DNA from: Kushneria pakistanensis
Lineage (GTDB): Bacteria > Pseudomonadota > Gammaproteobacteria > Pseudomonadales > Halomonadaceae
NCBI RefSeq assembly: GCF_014652795.1
Contig: NZ_BMZM01000001.1
Span: forward strand, 372,001 to 436,000
Reading direction: 5' to 3'
DNA: 64,000 nt
Shown here in pieces: positions 60,445 to 64,000 of this stretch. Made by a program: the position numbers and the translations under genes. Every line of letters starts with the position of its first letter. The stretch's first letter is position 1. The notes under the pieces are model-generated. The model saw only the letters and a program-made list of their open reading frames with translations. It made no database searches and was not told the DNA's origin.

Positions 60445-61304
60445 AGGGTGATCATCAGCGCGGCAGTAAACAGGGCGCCAGCAAATCCCGGGATGCCCGA
60501 CGACAAAATGAGTCGGGCCGCGGCAAACGTCGAGGTGTTTCGGGTGCAAGAGCCGTGGCTCCTCGGGGGCTGGATGCCGTGCATGGCGTGCACGCCGTTG
60601 AAACCCTGCTGGCGCGCCAGCAGGTGCCGGCAGAGCTCTGGGTGCAGGAAGGGCAGGCCGAAAAGCGCTTGGCGGACATTCAGCAGCAGGCGAGCGCTCT
60701 GGGGGCTCGCCTGGTACTGCAGCCACGTGAGGTGCTTGACCAGGTTGCCGAAGGGGCCCATCAGGGCGTTATTGCCTTTTGTGAGCCGCTGGTGGCCGAC
60801 AATGAAGCGTCGCTTTTCTGGCAGCTTGAGGCGAAGGCCGATCAGGCACCGCTGCTTCTGGTGCTCGACGGGGTGACCGATGTGCATAACTTCGGCGCCT
60901 GCCTGCGCTCGGCTGATGCGGCCGGCGTCATTGGCGTCATGGTGGCCAAGGACCGTGCGGCACCGCTCAATGCCACGGTGCGAAAGATTGCCTGTGGCGG
61001 CGCGGAGAGCGTGCCGGTCTATCAGGTCACCAATCTGGCCAGAGCGCTGGCGCGGTTGAAGGATATTGGCGTGCAGGTACTGGGTGCTGCCGGTGAAGCA
61101 GACGCCTTCATTCATGATGTCGACATGCGCGGGCCTACCGCGCTGGTCATGGGGGCCGAAGGCAAGGGGCTGCGACGACTGACGCGCGAGCATTGTGATC
61201 AGTTGGTCAAGCTTCCCATGGCCGGGCAGGTATCGAGTCTCAATGTATCGGTGGCCACCGGTATCTGTCTTTTTGAAGCCGTGCGTCAACGACGCATGCA
61301 TTGA
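60441..61304 (+). CDS. rlmB: 23S rRNA (guanosine(2251)-2'-O)-methyltransferase RlmB
   Basis: RlmB methylates the 2'-OH of G2251 in the peptidyl-transferase region. The 287-residue SpoU-class protein has the N-terminal substrate-binding part (VHGVHAVETLL), the SPOUT motifs VHNFGACLRSADA and MGAEGKGLRRL, and the knot motif LNVSVATGICLFEA. An added basic tail of about 40 residues precedes the usual start. The ATG overlaps rnr, so it is likely cotranscribed; 201 bases separate it from the next promoter of the ribosomal operon. Confidence 0.96.
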   Translation: MKGDHQRGSKQGASKSRDARRQNESGRGKRRGVSGARAVAPRGLDAVHGVHAVETLLARQQVPAELWVQEGQAEKRLADIQQQASALGARLVLQPREVLDQVAEGAHQGVIAFCEPLVADNEASLFWQLEAKADQAPLLLVLDGVTDVHNFGACLRSADAAGVIGVMVAKDRAAPLNATVRKIACGGAESVPVYQVTNLARALARLKDIGVQVLGAAGEADAFIHDVDMRGPTALVMGAEGKGLRRLTREHCDQLVKLPMAGQVSSLNVSVATGICLFEAVRQRRMH

Positions 61305-61313
61305 TCCTTTTGC

Positions 61314-61342
61314 TTGCAAGCAGCGGGCCATCTCCCTACAAT
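61314..61342 (+). promoter_or_regulatory. Promoter of the rpsF operon
   Basis: TTGCAA (61314-61319) and TACAAT (61337-61342) are separated by exactly 17 bases, giving a leader of about 155 bases before rpsF. Confidence 0.7.
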
Positions 61343-61354
61343 TGTGCGGTTTCG

Positions 61355-61372
61355 CGGCGGCTATGGCCGCCG
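61355..61372 (+). promoter_or_regulatory. Hairpin in the rpsF leader, possible S6:S18 autoregulatory element
   Basis: A perfect 7-bp stem CGGCGGC/GCCGCCG with a TATG loop lies near the expected transcript start. An S6:S18 protein-binding leader is known in many bacteria; I could not verify that this hairpin matches its consensus. Confidence 0.35.
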
Positions 61373-61505
61373 AATGCATTTGCACGAGATCGAAGCGATA
61401 GCTTCAGTCCTGCCCTTGTAACGAAAAATACCCTTCTATCAACTCCTTGCTTCCCATGGTGGCTATTGCTGTCATCGAGAAGCTGTCAAACCGAAAGGAG
61501 ACACC

Positions 61506-61913
61506 ATGCGTCATTATGAAATCGTGGTCATGGTCCATCCGGACCAGAGCGAGCAGGTGCCTGCCATGATCGAGCGCTATACCGGGCTCGTGACTGAAAA
61601 CGGCGGTACCGTTCATCGTCTTGAAGATTGGGGCCGTCGTCATCTGGCTTACCCGATCAACAAGATCCACAAGGCTCACTACGTTCTGATGAACGTTGAA
61701 TGCAGTGGCGAAACGCTGGCTGAACTGGAAAATATCTTCCGTTTCAACGATGCCATCATTCGCAACATGGTCGTACGTTGCACTGAAGCCGTCACCGAAG
61801 CATCGCCGATGATGAAAGCGGCCGATGAGAAGGGACGCCGTCGTGAGCGCTCCGATGACGAACGTCCGCGCGAACGTTCCGATTCTGAAGAGTCGACCGA
61901 AGCTGCCTCCTGA
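61506..61913 (+). CDS. rpsF: 30S ribosomal protein S6
   Basis: S6 pairs with S18 on the platform of the small subunit. The 135-residue protein opens [19 protein letters not shown], and [20 protein letters not shown] is typical. After about residue 100 comes a charged tail rich in Glu/Arg. AAGGAG lies before the ATG. First gene of the rpsF-rpsR-DUF2232-rplI operon, the usual order in gammaproteobacteria (some genera place priB here instead of the membrane gene). Confidence 0.98.
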   Translation: MRHYEIVVMVHPDQSEQVPAMIERYTGLVTENGGTVHRLEDWGRRHLAYPINKIHKAHYVLMNVECSGETLAELENIFRFNDAIIRNMVVRCTEAVTEASPMMKAADEKGRRRERSDDERPRERSDSEESTEAAS

Positions 61914-61954
61914 GCTGATGCTCTGGCCTGAATCCACCCATTGGAGAGACTGAC

Positions 61955-62182
61955 ATGGCCCGTTTTTTCCGTCGCCGCAAGTTTTGCCGCTTCACCGCTG
62001 AAGGCGTGAAGTACATTGATTACAAGGACCTCGACACGCTGAAAGCCTACGTGACCGAGACCGGCAAGATCGTTCCGAGCCGTATCACCGGTACACGTGC
62101 GCGCTATCAGCGTCAGCTGGCTACCGCGATCAAGCGCGCTCGCTATCTGGCCCTGCTGCCCTACACCGATAGCCACCAGTAA
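61955..62182 (+). CDS. rpsR: 30S ribosomal protein S18
   Basis: The 75-residue protein has the S18 core [46 protein letters not shown], of which FRRRKFCRF and YKDLDTLK are diagnostic short motifs. GGAG lies 8 bases before the ATG. It sits 41 bases after rpsF in the same operon. Confidence 0.98.
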   Translation: MARFFRRRKFCRFTAEGVKYIDYKDLDTLKAYVTETGKIVPSRITGTRARYQRQLATAIKRARYLALLPYTDSHQ

Positions 62183-62194
62183 GCTGCATACGTC

Positions 62195-63046
62195 ATGCAG
62201 GGTTTCGCTCGCTGGGTAATGCAGAGCACGCCACGCGCTATTGGCGTGGCGCTGCTGGGCTCACTGATCCCATGGCTTTTCTGGCTGTCTGCTGCCATCA
62301 GCGCGCTGGTGACGCTACGCCGCGGTCTTGGGCCGGCATCACCGGTAGTACTGGCAGCAGCGCTGCCGGCAGGCTGGTGGTGGATGCAGGGAGATGCCAT
62401 CCCGCTGGCCACCATTCTGCTGGTGACGGCCATGGCCATTATCCTGAGAGAGCGATTTCGCTGGGGTGAAACCCTGTTGGCAGGGGCCCTCGTGGTGGCA
62501 GTGTTGATCCAGATCGGGATCTTCGCGCCACCTGATGCCTCGCAACTGATTGAGGAAGTACGCGCCCAGGCGCCGGAAATCGATGAACTGCTTCGGCAGT
62601 ACGCCAGTCAGGGTGTGCCGGTCGAAAGGCTGGCCCTGTTAATGATCTCGGCCGTTACCGGTCTGATGGTCATGATGGCGGCAACCGCCTGTCTTGCGCT
62701 GGCGCGCAGCTGGCAGGCGGCCCTGTATAACCCTGGCGGTTTTCGTGAAGAGTTCCATGGCTTTCGGCTGTCGAAACTGGAACTTGCCGGTGTAGTCCTG
62801 ATGACTGCTGTCGGCATTCTGGGTGCTTTTCCAGGCGCTGTATTGATGGCCTGGGTACCTCTGCTGGTTGCGGGCATTGCCCTGGTGCACGGTGTGGTAG
62901 GTGTAAAGTCCATGAGAGGGTTCTGGCTGGTCGGCTTTTATGCATTGCTGCTGACCACCTGGCCCACGTTAGTGATAGTGCTGCTGCTGGCGCTGATAGA
63001 TACCTTTGCGGATTTCCGCACGCGTCTGATCGGCAGTCAACGTTAA
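62195..63046 (+). CDS. DUF2232 (YybS-like) polytopic membrane protein
   Basis: The 283-residue protein has about eight hydrophobic segments and no obvious catalytic motif. It resembles the DUF2232 family that often sits between rpsR and rplI in Pseudomonas and relatives; the function is unknown. The start follows rpsR by 12 bases and its stop precedes rplI by 12, so it is part of the ribosomal transcript. The ribosome site before the ATG is weak, which suggests lower translation than its neighbours. Confidence 0.85.
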   Translation: MQGFARWVMQSTPRAIGVALLGSLIPWLFWLSAAISALVTLRRGLGPASPVVLAAALPAGWWWMQGDAIPLATILLVTAMAIILRERFRWGETLLAGALVVAVLIQIGIFAPPDASQLIEEVRAQAPEIDELLRQYASQGVPVERLALLMISAVTGLMVMMAATACLALARSWQAALYNPGGFREEFHGFRLSKLELAGVVLMTAVGILGAFPGAVLMAWVPLLVAGIALVHGVVGVKSMRGFWLVGFYALLLTTWPTLVIVLLLALIDTFADFRTRLIGSQR

Positions 63047-63058
63047 GAGGTCCACGAG

Positions 63059-63505
63059 ATGGAAGTCATTCTGCTCGACAAGCTCGGCAAGCTGGGAGAT
63101 CTGGGCGACCAGGTTACCGTCAAGCCGGGTTACGGTCGTAACTACCTGGTGCCCTACGGCCTGGCCGTTCCGGCAACCAAAGCCAACGTCGAAGCCTTCG
63201 AAACGCGTCGTGCCGAACTCGAAGCCAACGCCGCAGAGCGTCAGGCCGAAGCCGAGCGCCGCGCTGAAGAACTGTCCGAGATCGAGCTTTCACTCGTTGC
63301 TCGCGCAGGTGATGAAGGCAAGCTGTTCGGTTCCATCGGTCCGCGTGATCTGGCAGATGCCATCGCTCAGGCAGGCATCGATGTCGCACGCAGCGAAGTG
63401 CGCATGCCGACTGGCCCGATTCGCCAGACTGGTGAATATGACATCGAACTGCGTTTGCACTCCGATGTTACCGCCAGCGTTCGCGTGGTCGTTGTTGCTG
63501 AATAA
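63059..63505 (+). CDS. rplI: 50S ribosomal protein L9
   Basis: L9 binds domain V of 23S rRNA and helps reading-frame maintenance. The 148-residue protein starts [17 protein letters not shown] and has [20 protein letters not shown], a long connecting helix and a C-terminal domain with [21 protein letters not shown] ribosome site lies 8 bases upstream. It ends the operon and is followed by a hairpin and terminator before dnaB. Confidence 0.98.
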   Translation: MEVILLDKLGKLGDLGDQVTVKPGYGRNYLVPYGLAVPATKANVEAFETRRAELEANAAERQAEAERRAEELSEIELSLVARAGDEGKLFGSIGPRDLADAIAQAGIDVARSEVRMPTGPIRQTGEYDIELRLHSDVTASVRVVVVAE

Positions 63506-63522
63506 GCCATGTTAATGGCGTA

Positions 63523-63543
63523 GTGCATATCCTCGATATGCAC
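63523..63543. repeat. Perfect 9-bp inverted repeat between rplI and dnaB
   Basis: GTGCATATC and GATATGCAC flank a 3-base CTC spacer. It lies four bases before the rplI terminator. Role unknown; it could stabilise the transcript end or be a protein site. Confidence 0.6.
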
Positions 63544-63546
63544 GAG

Positions 63547-63574
63547 AAGGGGCACCTTGTGTGCCCCTTTTTTT
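63547..63574 (+). terminator. Intrinsic terminator of the rpsF-rplI operon
   Basis: A 9-bp stem AAGGGGCAC/GTGCCCCTT with a CTTGT loop is followed by a T tract. Confidence 0.93.
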
Positions 63575-63684
63575 AATGGTCATTGCGCGGGGAAGAGATC
63601 ATGACATGTTCTTCCTGCGGGCGTAGGCTATGATCCTGCGCTGAATCACTCTCCCTGGTAGTCGTAACATGGTTGATCGTCGTC

Positions 63685-64000
63685 ATGAGTGAAGTGATCG
63701 AATTTGATCGGGAAACCGCTGCACTCAAGGTGCCGCCACACTCGCTTGAAGCCGAGCAATCCGTGCTGGGTGGCCTGATGCTGGATAATCAGGCCTGGGA
63801 CGAGATTGCCGATCGTCTGGTCAGCGATGATTTCTATCGCATCGAGCATCGTGATGTCTTCAAGGCCATGGCGCGTCTGGCAGAAGAAGGCAGACCCCTG
63901 GATGTGGTGACACTGTCAGAAGAGCTCGAGTCGCATGACCGACTGGGTCGGGTAGGCGGGCTTTCCTATCTGGCAGAGCTGGCACGCAATACGCCCTCTG
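63685..64000 (+). CDS. dnaB: Replicative DNA helicase DnaB, N-terminal part (cut by window end)
   Basis: DnaB is the hexameric helicase at the replication fork. The 105 codons visible start MSEVIEFDRETAAL and show the conserved N-terminal collar domain motifs PPHSLEAEQSVLGGLML, DFYRIEHRDVFKAM and LDVVTLSEEL. The gene runs on past the window. ATG 63685 has no strong ribosome site, but it gives the family start. A TATGAT at 63629-63634 may be the -10 of its promoter. Placement after rplI matches gammaproteobacteria. Confidence 0.95.
   Translation, partial: MSEVIEFDRETAALKVPPHSLEAEQSVLGGLMLDNQAWDEIADRLVSDDFYRIEHRDVFKAMARLAEEGRPLDVVTLSEELESHDRLGRVGGLSYLAELARNTPS

Overview
The window is an ordinary, densely packed bacterial chromosome segment from a gammaproteobacterium. 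The best guess is the family Halomonadaceae (Halomonas/Kushneria-like). This is inferred from gene content and order, the moderately high GC and very acidic protein linkers; no 16S gene is present to confirm it. Supporting synteny includes divergent mltF/purL, bepA-tusA-like-perM-bcp-dapA-bamC-MBL-purC (close to the Pseudomonas order), prkA-yeaH-spoVR, and rnr-rlmB-rpsF-rpsR-rplI-dnaB. No prophage, insertion sequence, CRISPR array, integron or defence island is visible. Layout: 1-8 kb holds the end of tadA, a membrane diguanylate cyclase coupled to the lytic transglycosylase mltF, and purL. 8-11 kb holds two small minus-strand genes and the helicase radD. 10.9-14.2 kb is a compact pqqABCDE operon for the redox cofactor pyrroloquinoline quinone. 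14.2-17.1 kb carries scpA-scpB-rluB. 17.2-17.5 kb has three identical tRNA-Lys genes. 17.6-24.8 kb carries envelope and biosynthesis genes (bepA, perM-like, bcp, dapA, bamC, purC). 24.9-27 kb holds trmO, a small membrane protein and ampD. 27.3-32.3 kb encodes the pyruvate dehydrogenase E1 and E2 subunits. 32.5-40.8 kb carries adk, tsaB, uppP, rsmJ, plsB, a cardiolipin synthase, a YecA-family protein and sprT. 41-48 kb is an acetate-utilisation module: acs, a response regulator (CrbR/ErdR type) and a giant transporter-linked sensor kinase (CrbS/MxtR type). 48-49.6 kb has ttcA and a Val-Asp-Asp-Val-Asp tRNA array. 49.8-57 kb holds a threonine aldolase, the prkA-yeaH-spoVR triad and a membrane-anchored nuclease. 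57.2-57.6 kb has three tRNA-Leu genes on the minus strand. 57.8-64 kb carries rnr, rlmB, the rpsF-rpsR-DUF2232-rplI ribosomal operon and the start of dnaB. Functionally the window joins central carbon flow (pyruvate to acetyl-CoA by AceEF; acetate to acetyl-CoA by Acs under a dedicated two-component system), purine synthesis (purL, purC, adk), cell-wall and outer-membrane maintenance (mltF, ampD, uppP, bamC, bepA, dapA), phospholipid synthesis (plsB, cls), and a heavy load of RNA modification and turnover genes (tadA, rluB, trmO, tsaB, rsmJ, ttcA, rlmB, rnr). Many genes overlap by ATGA or TTGA, and several starts appear to be TTG or GTG. The parts most worth a second look are the acetate module (several unexplained dyads and a 15-codon open frame with a ribosome site), the prkA-yeaH-spoVR triad, the pqq operon with overlapping TTG starts, the oppositely charged linkers of AceF, and compensatory base-pair changes between tandem tRNA copies.
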